Below are positions 13,653 through 21,070 of a stretch of 56,793 nucleotides of DNA, piece by piece (the stretch's first letter is position 1; every line of letters begins with the position of its first letter). Source of the stretch: a virus; the IMG/VR virus record IMGVR_UViG_3300042509_002617, positions 1-56,793 of that record; one strand, written 5' to 3'. The translations under genes and the position numbers were made by a program. The notes under the pieces were generated by a model, which worked only from the letters and a program-made list of their open reading frames with translations, did not search any database and had not been told where the DNA came from.

Positions 13653-14636
13653 ATGGACGAGCCAAACACAGCAGAGAAGGCGGTCTATCCCAAGCGGCCC
13701 CCGTATTTCGCTCACAAGTTTGTCAGACGGCTGACCAAGAGCTGTGCCGCGTTGGAGATCGGCCCGGAGGCGTGCTGGCTCCTCACTGTGATCGCGTTTC
13801 AGGAAGACTCCTGCCGGTACAGGCGGGCCGTCATGTACTACGACGAGCCTCTGGCGTCTCTGGTGGGGCTCGGCTCGGCCAAGTCGCTGTCGCTGTGTCG
13901 CAAAAAGGCGGTCAGTGCGGGCTGGCTGCATTATGAGCCTGGCCGGAAGCGGGTCGCGGGTCGGTACTGGGTCATGATTCCAGAGCACGCCGAGGTGTTC
14001 GACGACTCTCCGATCGGGGTTGATGATCCGGAGTTTCTCGGCACCCGTGCCGAGAAACCGCCGAGCAAACGCCGAGCACAGGGAGGAGCAACCGCCGAGC
14101 AATGGGAGGAGCAACCGCCGAGCAATGGGGGTCCTTTCATACCTAACCCTATACCTAACCCTAACCCTAAGGGGGGGGAAGCGCGCGCAGAGAGCGCCGA
14201 TCCCGGATTCGATCCGAACCCCCCCCACGATCCTGCGGACGATGTGCGGGTGGAGGCTGACCCGCATTTCGACTGGCTGACCATCGAGCGGGAGTTCCTC
14301 GCGACCTGGAACGCCAGCCCGGACACGTGCAAGTACCCGACGATGCGGAACCACTCGCGGCCCTTCCGTCTGCTCTGGATGGACCCGCAGTGGCAGCTCG
14401 ACTGCTTCACGGCGATCGCGAAGCTGTCGACGGGGTTCTACGCTGGCAAAAAACTCGGACTATCCCAGTTTCTCAAACCTGAATTTGTGACGGAGGTGCT
14501 AGGTGGACGATGGGACAATCACGACGGAACACGCGGTGCCACTGCGGCGCGTCATGCTGGAGGCTCGCGAGAGATTCCGCTCCACCTGCGGCTCGGGGGG
14601 CGAGACCTCAAGCCCGCCGAGGGAGATCCCTTCTGA
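13653..14636 (+). CDS. Replication initiator / replisome organizer-like protein
   Basis: A 327-residue protein. Residues 1-110 look like a winged-helix DNA-binding domain (PPYFAHKFVRRLTKSCAAL, DEPLASLVGLGSAKSLSLC, AVSAGWLHYEPG). A Pro/Gln-rich linker holds the iterons at DNA level, and the C-terminal domain (FDWLTIEREFLATWNASP, KKLGLSQFLKPEFVTEVL) resembles phage replisome organizers. Organisation parallels lambda O: initiator, internal origin, then a helicase loader. ATG 13602 lies inside the terminator hairpin, so ATG 13653 is preferred, though neither has a clear Shine-Dalgarno. The 3' end overlaps the next gene by 134 bases. Confidence 0.78.
   Translation: MDEPNTAEKAVYPKRPPYFAHKFVRRLTKSCAALEIGPEACWLLTVIAFQEDSCRYRRAVMYYDEPLASLVGLGSAKSLSLCRKKAVSAGWLHYEPGRKRVAGRYWVMIPEHAEVFDDSPIGVDDPEFLGTRAEKPPSKRRAQGGATAEQWEEQPPSNGGPFIPNPIPNPNPKGGEARAESADPGFDPNPPHDPADDVRVEADPHFDWLTIEREFLATWNASPDTCKYPTMRNHSRPFRLLWMDPQWQLDCFTAIAKLSTGFYAGKKLGLSQFLKPEFVTEVLGGRWDNHDGTRGATAARHAGGSREIPLHLRLGGRDLKPAEGDPF
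14058..14170. other. Predicted replication origin: iterons plus CCCTAA tract
   Basis: CGCCGAGCA occurs four times in one orientation (14059, 14070, 14093, 14116), spaced 11, 23 and 23 bases, i.e. one or two helical turns. Two copies lie in a perfect 23-bp tandem repeat (14081-14103 and 14104-14126). An AT-richer tract of CCTAACC-type repeats follows (14140-14170). The 23-bp unit is not a multiple of three, so the two copies encode different peptides and the repeat is likely kept as DNA. Iterons inside the initiator gene are the lambda-type arrangement. Confidence 0.7.
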
Positions 14637-15198
14637 CTCGCCGGCGGCCCCCGCATGGCCCCTTGGCGTGGCCCAGGCGGTGCCGTCTGGGTCAGACCCC
14701 CAGATCCTCGCCCAGGTCGTGCAGGCGGCCCAGCATGGGCGTTGGCCGATCCTGCTGGCCGGGCCCTGCGGTGTGGGGAAGAGCTGCCTTGCCTGCCTGG
14801 TCGCCAGCCGGATCCCACACTGGCGGTTTGCTGCGGCGAGTGAGCTGGTCGGGTGTGTGAGCCAGGCCCGGTCGAGCGACACACGGACGGTTCTGGTGCG
14901 GACGATGGCGGGAGCCGAGATCGAGCGGAACGAGACTGACCTGATGCGGTGGGTGGAGTCGGCCCCGATTCTGGTGCTCGACGATGTGGGCGTGCGGCCG
15001 ATGACCGCGGTGCAGAGCGACATCCTGCTGAGGGTGCTCGACCTGCGGTTGGGGCGGCCGTTGATCGCGACGACAAACTGCACGGCGATCACGCTGCCGG
15101 AGCTGGTCGGGGAACGGTGTGCGAGTCGGCTCCGCGCGGGGTCGCAGTTTCGGATGAGCGGCGAAGATCGGCGGATCAGCCGAGGGGGTGCGCGATAA
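14503..15198 (+). CDS. DnaC/IstB-like helicase-loader ATPase
   Basis: A 231-residue AAA+ protein. Walker A is GPCGVGKS (about 87-94), Walker B is ILVLDDVG (about 156-163), and a sensor-like stretch reads PLIATTNC. This is the DnaC/IstB pattern. It would load the host replicative helicase at the origin defined by the upstream initiator. GTG 14503 has GGAGG 6 bases upstream; ATG 14554 is a shorter option that would remove most of the overlap with the initiator gene. Confidence 0.87.
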   Translation: MDDGTITTEHAVPLRRVMLEARERFRSTCGSGGETSSPPREIPSDSPAAPAWPLGVAQAVPSGSDPQILAQVVQAAQHGRWPILLAGPCGVGKSCLACLVASRIPHWRFAAASELVGCVSQARSSDTRTVLVRTMAGAEIERNETDLMRWVESAPILVLDDVGVRPMTAVQSDILLRVLDLRLGRPLIATTNCTAITLPELVGERCASRLRAGSQFRMSGEDRRISRGGAR

Positions 15199-15651
15199 AT
15201 GAGCACGACACGCAAAGCAGCACCGCGGAAACCCCGCCGCGATGAGCCCCAGGTTCGCGTGACTCTGCACTGGGCGTACTGGCGGTTTCTGTACCGCCAC
15301 TATCGCAAGCTCGACAAGTTCACGCTCCGGGACATCGACCGAGAGCCATTGGCCGAGGTGATGGCCGAGGCGGCAGACCGGGCCGAGAAGGCGATGCGGG
15401 CCGGGGGGACCGAGGAACTGGCGGACCCAGTCGAGGCGATGCGGCGAGAGAAGGCCGGAGAGTTCGGTCCGCAGCACGCGACAGTGTGGGGATCTCCCCA
15501 CGGGTTTGCAGTGCTGACCCAGTGGATGGCCAAAGAGCTGGCGGCGGTTGCCCCCAGCCTCACCAAAAACGCATGGGCCACCTGCGGCATGCTGCTGGTT
15601 CCGCAGCTCGCGGCTCAGGACTCCGGGCGGGGCTTCGAGGAACAGTGTTGA
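15199..15651 (+). CDS. Hypothetical protein (150 aa)
   Basis: A 150-residue protein with a basic N terminus (MSTTRKAAPRKPRRDEPQ), an aromatic-rich segment (TLHWAYWRFLYRHYRKLDKF) and a helical C-terminal half. It follows the helicase loader directly, so a replication accessory role is possible. Its last codons contain part of the operator at 15641. No family recognised. Confidence 0.55.
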   Translation: MSTTRKAAPRKPRRDEPQVRVTLHWAYWRFLYRHYRKLDKFTLRDIDREPLAEVMAEAADRAEKAMRAGGTEELADPVEAMRREKAGEFGPQHATVWGSPHGFAVLTQWMAKELAAVAPSLTKNAWATCGMLLVPQLAAQDSGRGFEEQC

Positions 15652-15661
15652 AATCACTGGT
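15641..15661. promoter_or_regulatory. 21-bp inverted-repeat operator
   Basis: AACAGTGTT-gaa-ATCACTGGT matches the recurring consensus at 16 of 18 arm positions. It lies 8 bases upstream of the -35 at 15670, the same geometry as the 9611 operator and 9640 promoter. Confidence 0.75.
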
Positions 15662-15669
15662 TCTCGGTG

Positions 15670-15698
15670 TTGACGGTAACTATTCGCGGGCGTACAAT
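15670..15698 (+). promoter_or_regulatory. Strong rightward promoter
   Basis: TTGACG (15670-15675), 17-bp spacer, TACAAT (15693-15698). The transcript would start about 15 bases before the AGGAGG ribosome-binding site of the nuclease gene. It probably drives the roughly 9.5-kb operon to 25292. Confidence 0.87.
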
Positions 15699-15717
15699 TA
15701 GGCCACAGGAGGCGACG

Positions 15718-16089
15718 ATGCCGGGACGGATCAAGTTTGCGAGAGGCGTTCGCCGGAAACCCGGCGAGATGAACAAGCTGGAAGAGAAGATGGCGGCCGA
15801 GTTGGACCTCCTGTGCAAGTCCGGCAAAGTGCTCAAATGGTGGTTCGAAGGAATCACCCTGCGGCTGGCCAAGGCGACCCGGTACACCCCGGATTTTCTG
15901 GTGATGCTTCCTGATGGCACCATCGAATGCTGGGAGGTCAAAGGCCACTGGGAAGACGATGCTCGGGTGAAGATCAAAGTCGCGGCGGAGATGTTCCCGA
16001 TGCGGTTCAAGGCGTTTTCCCCGAAGCCGAAACGGGACGGCGGGGGATGGAAAATCGAAGAGTTTGGAGGTGATGTCGATGAATGCTGA
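15718..16089 (+). CDS. PD-(D/E)XK endonuclease-like protein (phage resolvase type)
   Basis: A 123-residue basic protein. KATRYTPDFLVMLPDG and ECWEVKGHWEDD (about 52-82) give the PDF...ExK core of small phage PD-(D/E)XK enzymes such as T7 endonuclease I-like or DUF1064 proteins. It is likely a junction-resolving or debranching nuclease for replication intermediates. It has an ideal AGGAGG ribosome-binding site and is first in the long operon. Confidence 0.75.
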   Translation: MPGRIKFARGVRRKPGEMNKLEEKMAAELDLLCKSGKVLKWWFEGITLRLAKATRYTPDFLVMLPDGTIECWEVKGHWEDDARVKIKVAAEMFPMRFKAFSPKPKRDGGGWKIEEFGGDVDEC

Positions 16090-16525
16090 ACGGGCGAAGC
16101 GGCGGGAGAAGATTGCGGTGCAGATGATGGCGGCGTTGTGTTCGCCACAGCACACGTTTGGGAGTTGGGAGGATCAGGCCCACGATGCCTTGGCGATGGC
16201 CGATGCGTTGATGGCAAAGCTCGACGAGGCAGCTCTGGCCGACACCCCGGACGCTCAATTGGCAGATCCACTCCGTGAACTGCATGACCTGCAGGAAACC
16301 AAGGACGCTGCTGTCAATCGGTCCGTCGCCAAATCAATCCTGATTTGGCAGAGGGACCGGCAGATTGCGGACTTGGAAGAGCAGTTGGCGGCCCTAGAGC
16401 ACAAGCTGGCGACACTCACGGAGTTTGCCGAGAGTGTCCGGGCCGAGGCTGAAGACGACGACGAGCTGTACGGGCCTTTCGTTGGCCTGGTGCGAGACCT
16501 CGACGCGAAAGTGGGTGCGAAGTGA
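16079..16525 (+). CDS. Hypothetical coiled-coil protein (148 aa)
   Basis: A 148-residue protein with a central coiled-coil (WQRDRQIADLEEQLAALEHK) and acidic C terminus. It overlaps the end of the nuclease gene; ATG 16073 is an alternative start with GGAGG closer. No family recognised. Confidence 0.55.
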   Translation: MNAERAKRREKIAVQMMAALCSPQHTFGSWEDQAHDALAMADALMAKLDEAALADTPDAQLADPLRELHDLQETKDAAVNRSVAKSILIWQRDRQIADLEEQLAALEHKLATLTEFAESVRAEAEDDDELYGPFVGLVRDLDAKVGAK

Positions 16526-16962
16526 CCCCGACGATCCGCATTCAAAGCTGGTACATCCGCGAGATCGACGACCGCGACGTCCCCGAGCTGCGGACGCTGT
16601 CGAAGCACGCGGCGGACATCTGGACTGAGCTGTCGAGAGCCTACACCGGTTACGGCCTGTGGGACACGGCCCGCCGGATGATGGTCGGGGTGATCCTGGT
16701 CCACTGGCGGCAGGAGGATGTCGCGTGGGTCTGCAAGATCGACCGCCTCGGGCAAGACTACGGCATCGACGCCGAGCTGGTGAAGCACGTGCAGGTGCTG
16801 GTCGCCAACCGAGACGGCTGCCTGTGCTGCATTGCGGGGACTGAGCGGACGGACTTCTTCCGGTCGGTGGGGTTCAAGGCCGCGAAACTGTACCGCAATC
16901 GGGAATCGCACCACGACGCGTGGCAGATGACGTGGGACCCCAGGAAGGCGGTGGAAGCATGA
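16522..16962 (+). CDS. GNAT-family acetyltransferase-like protein
   Basis: A 146-residue protein. IREIDDRDVPELRTLSKHA at the N terminus and FFRSVGFKAAKLYRNRE near the C terminus match the first and last elements of the GNAT fold. The central acetyl-CoA loop is not a clean RxxGxG. The substrate is unknown; a second GNAT protein is encoded at 24659. It overlaps both neighbours by ATGA-type junctions. Confidence 0.6.
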   Translation: MTPTIRIQSWYIREIDDRDVPELRTLSKHAADIWTELSRAYTGYGLWDTARRMMVGVILVHWRQEDVAWVCKIDRLGQDYGIDAELVKHVQVLVANRDGCLCCIAGTERTDFFRSVGFKAAKLYRNRESHHDAWQMTWDPRKAVEA

Positions 16963-17240
16963 GCGCAGAGCAGTTCCAAAACGACCCGTCCAGACTGCCC
17001 CAGAACGTGACGGGGTGGATCGAGCTGAACGACGAGCTGCGGGACTCCTTCGAGTTCGAGCACGGTTCGGTCTGGCTGATGGCCGTGCCCGTGTATGACC
17101 GCCGCGATCTGAAGTCATGGGACTACGAGCTGCAGGTGATAACCGTCGATTGCGACGGCCCTCTGAGGCTCGAATGCAACGACTCGGATTGGGGTTGGGA
17201 CTGGTCTGACGTGGCATACATGGCCCCTTTGAGGAAGTGA
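16959..17240 (+). CDS. Hypothetical acidic protein (93 aa)
   Basis: A 93-residue protein rich in Asp and Trp (ECNDSDWGWDWSDVAYM), probably a small beta-rich soluble protein. Its start overlaps the stop of the GNAT gene. No family recognised. Confidence 0.55.
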   Translation: MSAEQFQNDPSRLPQNVTGWIELNDELRDSFEFEHGSVWLMAVPVYDRRDLKSWDYELQVITVDCDGPLRLECNDSDWGWDWSDVAYMAPLRK

Positions 17241-17241
17241 C

Positions 17242-18012
17242 ATGAGCGTTGCCGACAAGATGGCTGATCACTTTGTACCTGAAGTCGACCCTGATCCGGC
17301 GGAACCGCGAATGGTGATCTGGTCGACACTGCGGTGTTTGGAGCTGCAAATCGACCAGCACGAAGAGCTGCACAATTCCACCGGCGTGGTCAGTTGGGAG
17401 TTGCTCAAACACATGCTTCGCCTGGCCAAACGCCACGCGCACGAGGAGGGCAACAAGATTGGGGCGGCCGAACGGGAAACCGACGAATGGCGGACGCGGG
17501 CCGATGAGGCGAACGCGACGCTGCGGGAGACCGAGCAGGAATTGCAGCGGCTGCGGCAGCGGCACGTGGAGGTGCAATCGGAGGAAGTCGCGGCGGCCCG
17601 AGCGGAGATCGAGACGCTGCGGAAGCAACTGGCCAACGCTCAGCAAGAGCTGTCCGAGCAGGGGCTGGTGCATGGCGTCGAGCTACAGCGGGAGACGGCA
17701 GACGTGCGGCAGCAACTCGACGCGGCACTTGCGGATATCGAGACCCTGCGGAAACAACTTGCGGCGGCACAGCGAGCACTGACACGCAAATTCCAGCGCG
17801 CCGTAGAGCAACTCGCCGAACGCAAGGCGGGCACCACTGAGCCCGCCCCGGTGGCCGAGCCCGTCTTCTGCCCGGAGAGCGAGCGGCTACAGGCGTTTGT
17901 CGCAAAGGGTTGGGGGGCACGCGACAACTACAAGTGGCCAGATGAACTCGACGCGGGAACCATCCAGCCCACCCCGGTCGCCGAGCCTCTCGACGCGGAG
18001 GGTGCGAAGTAA
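17242..18012 (+). CDS. Coiled-coil protein with internal repeats
   Basis: A 256-residue protein. Residues about 75-195 form a long coiled-coil in which EIETLRKQLA appears twice (about 117 and 166), indicating a duplicated segment. The N terminus is globular and the C terminus Pro/Ala-rich (two similar P[AT]PVAEP[VL] units). It could be a scaffold for the operon's other small proteins; no family recognised. Confidence 0.55.
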   Translation: MSVADKMADHFVPEVDPDPAEPRMVIWSTLRCLELQIDQHEELHNSTGVVSWELLKHMLRLAKRHAHEEGNKIGAAERETDEWRTRADEANATLRETEQELQRLRQRHVEVQSEEVAAARAEIETLRKQLANAQQELSEQGLVHGVELQRETADVRQQLDAALADIETLRKQLAAAQRALTRKFQRAVEQLAERKAGTTEPAPVAEPVFCPESERLQAFVAKGWGARDNYKWPDELDAGTIQPTPVAEPLDAEGAK

Positions 18013-18620
18013 TGGCCAAATCAATTCGCGATCAATTCCTGAAAGACGTCGCCCAACACCAAATGGACATCCAATTGGATCAGGGGGCATTCCGGCACGT
18101 GGTGTTCAAGCGGCCGGACACAATCCACCAGCTTTTTTCGCTGACCACCACCCCGGGCCGCCTCGTTTTTGGCGGTGACATGGGCTGTTTCGTGTTCGAG
18201 CGGACTGAAGACATGTTTGCGTTCTTCAGGCGAGACATGGACCGGTTCGACCCGAACTTTGGCTATTGGCACGAAAAACTGGTGGCCCTCGATCGACATG
18301 GGGGATCGATGAGTCCATCTGTCGAAAAATTCCGGGAAAACCTCGAACAGTACATCGAGCAATACGATGATCTGACCGGGGAGGAAATTGGCCAAGTTCG
18401 CGAGTTCATCGACGAAGCGGTCACTCTGTTTGAAGACGAGTGTCCCCATGATGCGTACGTCGCTGTGGGGAACTTCGAATTGCGAGACGACCCGTTCTTC
18501 ACGGACTTCTGGGAAACGTCGAACGACGACTACACCATCCGCTACCAGTGGGCTTGCCACGCGATTCAGTGGGGCGTCGCCCAGTACGACGCGGCGAAAC
18601 AGGCGGAGGGCGGAGCATGA
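18012..18620 (+). CDS. Conserved phage hypothetical protein (202 aa)
   Basis: A 202-residue protein resembling a family common in prophages (FRHVVFKRPDTIHQLFSLTT, GGDMGCFVFERTEDMFAFFR, FGYWHEKLVALD). The family is widespread but has no assigned function that I know. The C-terminal part is acidic. It overlaps the preceding stop by one base. Confidence 0.65.
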   Translation: MAKSIRDQFLKDVAQHQMDIQLDQGAFRHVVFKRPDTIHQLFSLTTTPGRLVFGGDMGCFVFERTEDMFAFFRRDMDRFDPNFGYWHEKLVALDRHGGSMSPSVEKFRENLEQYIEQYDDLTGEEIGQVREFIDEAVTLFEDECPHDAYVAVGNFELRDDPFFTDFWETSNDDYTIRYQWACHAIQWGVAQYDAAKQAEGGA

Positions 18621-18826
18621 CACTCATTCGAGCGGCGATCCGTCGACTCTGCCAGACAGTCGTCGCGTGGCTGGATCGGACCGAACCCGTGCAATGCACC
18701 GGAGTCTCAGCGGTGTGGTGCCCGGTGTGCGGCAATTGCACGTGTGCAGATCGCGAACAGTCGCTCGACGATCCGTGCTGCCCGCTGCACGGTGAGCACA
18801 GCAGGCACGCGGAGGGCGGAGCATGA
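18617..18826 (+). CDS. Small cysteine-rich protein (69 aa)
   Basis: A 69-residue protein with a Cys/His cluster (WCPVCGNCTCADREQ and DPCCPLHGEH) suggesting a zinc-binding or disulfide-rich fold, preceded by a basic amphipathic helix. It overlaps both neighbours by ATGA. Function unknown. Confidence 0.5.
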   Translation: MTLIRAAIRRLCQTVVAWLDRTEPVQCTGVSAVWCPVCGNCTCADREQSLDDPCCPLHGEHSRHAEGGA

Positions 18827-19065
18827 GCGAGCCGGAATTCATCCCGATCGAGGCGGAGACGCTTGTGGGAACCGCCGAAATGGTCGCGCAAATTGCCAGT
18901 CTGTTGCACTACGACCAACAAGACGGCAACACGCTAAATTTCACGGGACTGCTGCGGGCAGTGCAGGTGCTAAAAAGGGACTGCGGCTGGGTGGCCCGGC
19001 GGGTGCAGGAATTGATAGCCGAGAATCACAAGTTGAAGAAGCAGGCGGAGGGCAACCAGCCATGA
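18823..19065 (+). CDS. Hypothetical protein (80 aa)
   Basis: An 80-residue mainly helical protein (LVGTAEMVAQIASLLHYDQQ, VQELIAENHKLKKQAEG). The C-terminal Glu/Lys-rich helix may be a short coiled-coil. Part of a chain of overlapping small genes. No family recognised. Confidence 0.5.
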   Translation: MSEPEFIPIEAETLVGTAEMVAQIASLLHYDQQDGNTLNFTGLLRAVQVLKRDCGWVARRVQELIAENHKLKKQAEGNQP

Positions 19066-19286
19066 GAATCAGCCCCGGACCCTGGACAGCACACCACTTC
19101 GAACCGGAATGGATCACTATCATGGCGGCGAACGGGCGGGTGGTCTGCAAAATTCCGAATGAAGGACTGACAGACGATGCGGAACTGATCGAGGTGGTGC
19201 CGCAACTGGTGAGCCGCTACTTGGGCACCATGCCGCCCTACATGAGCCTAAGAGAGCTGGTGAACAATGCGAGGGCGATCACATGA
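19062..19286 (+). CDS. Hypothetical protein (74 aa)
   Basis: A 74-residue protein beginning MRISPGPWTAHHFEPEW, similar in style to small phage proteins of accessory operons. The GRVVCKIPN stretch resembles the equivalent segment of the 19333 product (GFPVAKCSTVPNAMLIEVAADL), so the two may be distant paralogues. Function unknown. Confidence 0.5.
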   Translation: MRISPGPWTAHHFEPEWITIMAANGRVVCKIPNEGLTDDAELIEVVPQLVSRYLGTMPPYMSLRELVNNARAIT

Positions 19287-19336
19287 CAGTTCACCTCGGC
19301 AGCGTGATTCAGCGGGCGGAGGAGGGCGGGCAGTGA
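19283..19336 (+). CDS. Possible 17-residue peptide
   Basis: ATG at 19283 overlaps the preceding stop (ATGA) and the frame ends by overlapping the next GTG (GTGA). It encodes MTVHLGSVIQRAEEGGQ. The exact junctions fit the operon's pattern, but such a short frame may only relay translating ribosomes to the next gene. Confidence 0.3.
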   Translation: MTVHLGSVIQRAEEGGQ

Positions 19337-19683
19337 GCACGCAGAAAACCCTGTTCTTCGAGCCAGAGCCAGAGCCAGAGCCCGAACCGGACTTTCCGCC
19401 ACCGCGCGACGATGACCCCTCGACATGGTTGATCACAATGGAAGACGACGAACACGGGGCGAGGCCCTGGCGGCGAATCAACGAGACGGAAATCGTCGAC
19501 TCGAACGGCTTCCCTGTGGCCAAATGCAGCACGGTCCCGAATGCGATGCTGATCGAGGTCGCGGCCGATCTGTACGAGCTGGTCGAGGACTGGAGCTACC
19601 GCAACAAATGCCGCTGCGAGAAGCCCGAGTGTCGCAAGTGCGGAGCGGCCCGGATTGTCAAGCAGGTGAGGGGAGAGCAATGA
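19333..19683 (+). CDS. Small protein with Glu-Pro repeat and zinc ribbon
   Basis: A 116-residue protein. The N terminus has an (EP)n run (FEPEPEPEPEPDFPPP) encoded by near-identical hexanucleotide repeats, a polyproline-like spacer. The middle is an alpha/beta segment and the C terminus has four cysteines (CRCEKPECRKCG). GTG 19333 overlaps the preceding stop. Function unknown. Confidence 0.5.
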   Translation: MSTQKTLFFEPEPEPEPEPDFPPPRDDDPSTWLITMEDDEHGARPWRRINETEIVDSNGFPVAKCSTVPNAMLIEVAADLYELVEDWSYRNKCRCEKPECRKCGAARIVKQVRGEQ

Positions 19684-19934
19684 CCGCGCCGCAAATCATC
19701 AGCCCTGACCAGTGGGTGGTCACCGGCGGCGACGCAAACTACCGCCGGACTTGGTCGGTCACCGTCCGGGCCAGCACGCTGGAGAATGCCGAGCGGGTCG
19801 CCTGGCAAACTCCGGGACGCCCGGCGTGGGTCTCGATCCATACTCTGCGGGCCGCCCTGGCGACCGTCCGCAACGATCCTGTGCTGCGCGACATGCTCCG
19901 CAGCGGTTACGCGAAAGAGGTGCTCCATGGGTGA
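19680..19934 (+). CDS. Hypothetical protein (84 aa)
   Basis: An 84-residue protein with a beta-rich N-terminal half (YRRTWSVTVRASTLENAERV) and helical C-terminal half. It overlaps the next gene by 8 bases. No family recognised. Confidence 0.5.
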   Translation: MTAPQIISPDQWVVTGGDANYRRTWSVTVRASTLENAERVAWQTPGRPAWVSIHTLRAALATVRNDPVLRDMLRSGYAKEVLHG

Positions 19935-20676
19935 GTCGACGAAAATCTCTTGGACCGATCACACGTTCAACCCGTGGATGGGTTGTGAGCGTGTGAGCGA
20001 GGGCTGCCGCAACTGTTACGCGGCGACGTTCGTCACGGGTCGGATGGGACTCCAAGTGTGGGGCAAGCAGGCTCCCCGGCAGGTCACGAAAACGCCGTGG
20101 CAGCAGGTCCGCACCTGGAACCGCAAGGCGGCCGAAAGCGGCGTTCGCCGCAAGGTGTTCTGCGCCAGCCTCTGCGACATTTTCGAGGATCACCCCACCG
20201 CCGACGCGACCCGGCCCCGCGTGTGGGACATGATCCGGGAATGCACGGCGCTCGACTGGCAGATCCTGACCAAGCGCAGCCACCGGATCGCGAGCTGTCT
20301 GCCCAGCGACTGGGGCGACGGCTGGCCCCATGTGTGGCTGGGGGTCTCGGTCGAGGACATGCGGGTGGCCTGCCGGGTCGACGACCTGCGGAGCATACCG
20401 GCTGCCGTGCGGTTCATCTCGTACGAGCCGGCACTGGGGTCGTTGCAAGGTCTGGACCTGACTGGCATCGATTGGGTGATCTACGGCGGGGAGAGCGGCC
20501 CAGGGTATCGCCCGGATAGTGAAGTGTGGGCCTGGCAAATGTACCTCAACTGCCGAGCGTCTGGGGCCGCATTTTTTTACAAACAATCGTCCGGACCCAA
20601 ACCCGGAACGGGAATCAAACTGCGGGGCCACGTGATTCAGGAGTTCCCATTGCCTCGGCCGGAGGTGACGCGATGA
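19927..20676 (+). CDS. DUF5131 (phage Gp37/Gp68) family protein
   Basis: A 249-residue protein. TKISWTDHTFNPWMGCERVS, the cysteine triad CERVSEGCRNCYA (CxxxxxxCxxC), WQILTKRSHRI, WLGVSVED and DWVIYGGESGP are the hallmarks of the phage Gp37/Gp68 family DUF5131. The cysteine cluster and barrel-like strands recall radical-SAM proteins, but the chemistry is not known to me. It is usually found in phage accessory operons, as here. Confidence 0.88.
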   Translation: MGESTKISWTDHTFNPWMGCERVSEGCRNCYAATFVTGRMGLQVWGKQAPRQVTKTPWQQVRTWNRKAAESGVRRKVFCASLCDIFEDHPTADATRPRVWDMIRECTALDWQILTKRSHRIASCLPSDWGDGWPHVWLGVSVEDMRVACRVDDLRSIPAAVRFISYEPALGSLQGLDLTGIDWVIYGGESGPGYRPDSEVWAWQMYLNCRASGAAFFYKQSSGPKPGTGIKLRGHVIQEFPLPRPEVTR

Positions 20677-20969
20677 TTCCCGAACAGCGTGAACTGAGCG
20701 CGATGTTCTTCCTGTTGTTTGTCGCCTGCGCTGTGCTGGTTGCATCCATCCTGAGCTACCGGGTTGACGCTCGCTATGCGGCAGAGCGGAAACGGAAATT
20801 TGAGGAGGACATGCAACGCTGGGACGCTGAAAACCGAGCCCGGCGCGAACAGCGGATGCAAGAGGAGCGGATCGAACGCCAGCGCATGGCCGAGGAGGCC
20901 CGCGACCTGTCGGAGCGGAACCGGGTCGCGTTGGCCCACATGATCCAGAAACCGGAGGTTCCGTCGTGA
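20673..20969 (+). CDS. Membrane-anchored coiled-coil protein
   Basis: A 98-residue protein with an N-terminal transmembrane helix (MFFLLFVACAVLVASILSY) followed by a long charged helix (ERKRKFEEDMQRWDAENR) rich in Arg and Glu. It resembles small spanin-like or Rz-like proteins in layout, but it sits in a metabolic operon. Function unknown. Confidence 0.5.
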   Translation: MIPEQRELSAMFFLLFVACAVLVASILSYRVDARYAAERKRKFEEDMQRWDAENRARREQRMQEERIERQRMAEEARDLSERNRVALAHMIQKPEVPS

Positions 20970-21070
20970 TCGAATGCACGTTGAGAGAATTCGTCATTGT
21001 GGCAACGGCGTTTGTGTTGTGGGTCGTTTTGCCAGCGATTGCCCGATGGGCGGAAGGCGGTGACGAATGA
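20966..21070 (+). CDS. Small single-helix membrane protein (34 aa)
   Basis: A 34-residue frame from GTG 20966 with one hydrophobic helix (FVIVATAFVLWVVLPAIA). Start and stop both overlap neighbours (GTGA and ATGA), which supports a real coupled gene in spite of its size. Function unknown. Confidence 0.45.
   Translation: MIECTLREFVIVATAFVLWVVLPAIARWAEGGDE

Noticed and set aside
14140-14170. Human-telomere-like CCCTAA repeats
   Set aside because: They lie inside the open frame of the replication initiator (encoding a Pro-Asn-rich stretch) and directly behind the iterons. They fit an origin-associated low-GC tract. Nothing else suggests a linear genome with telomeres, and the sequence closes as a circle.
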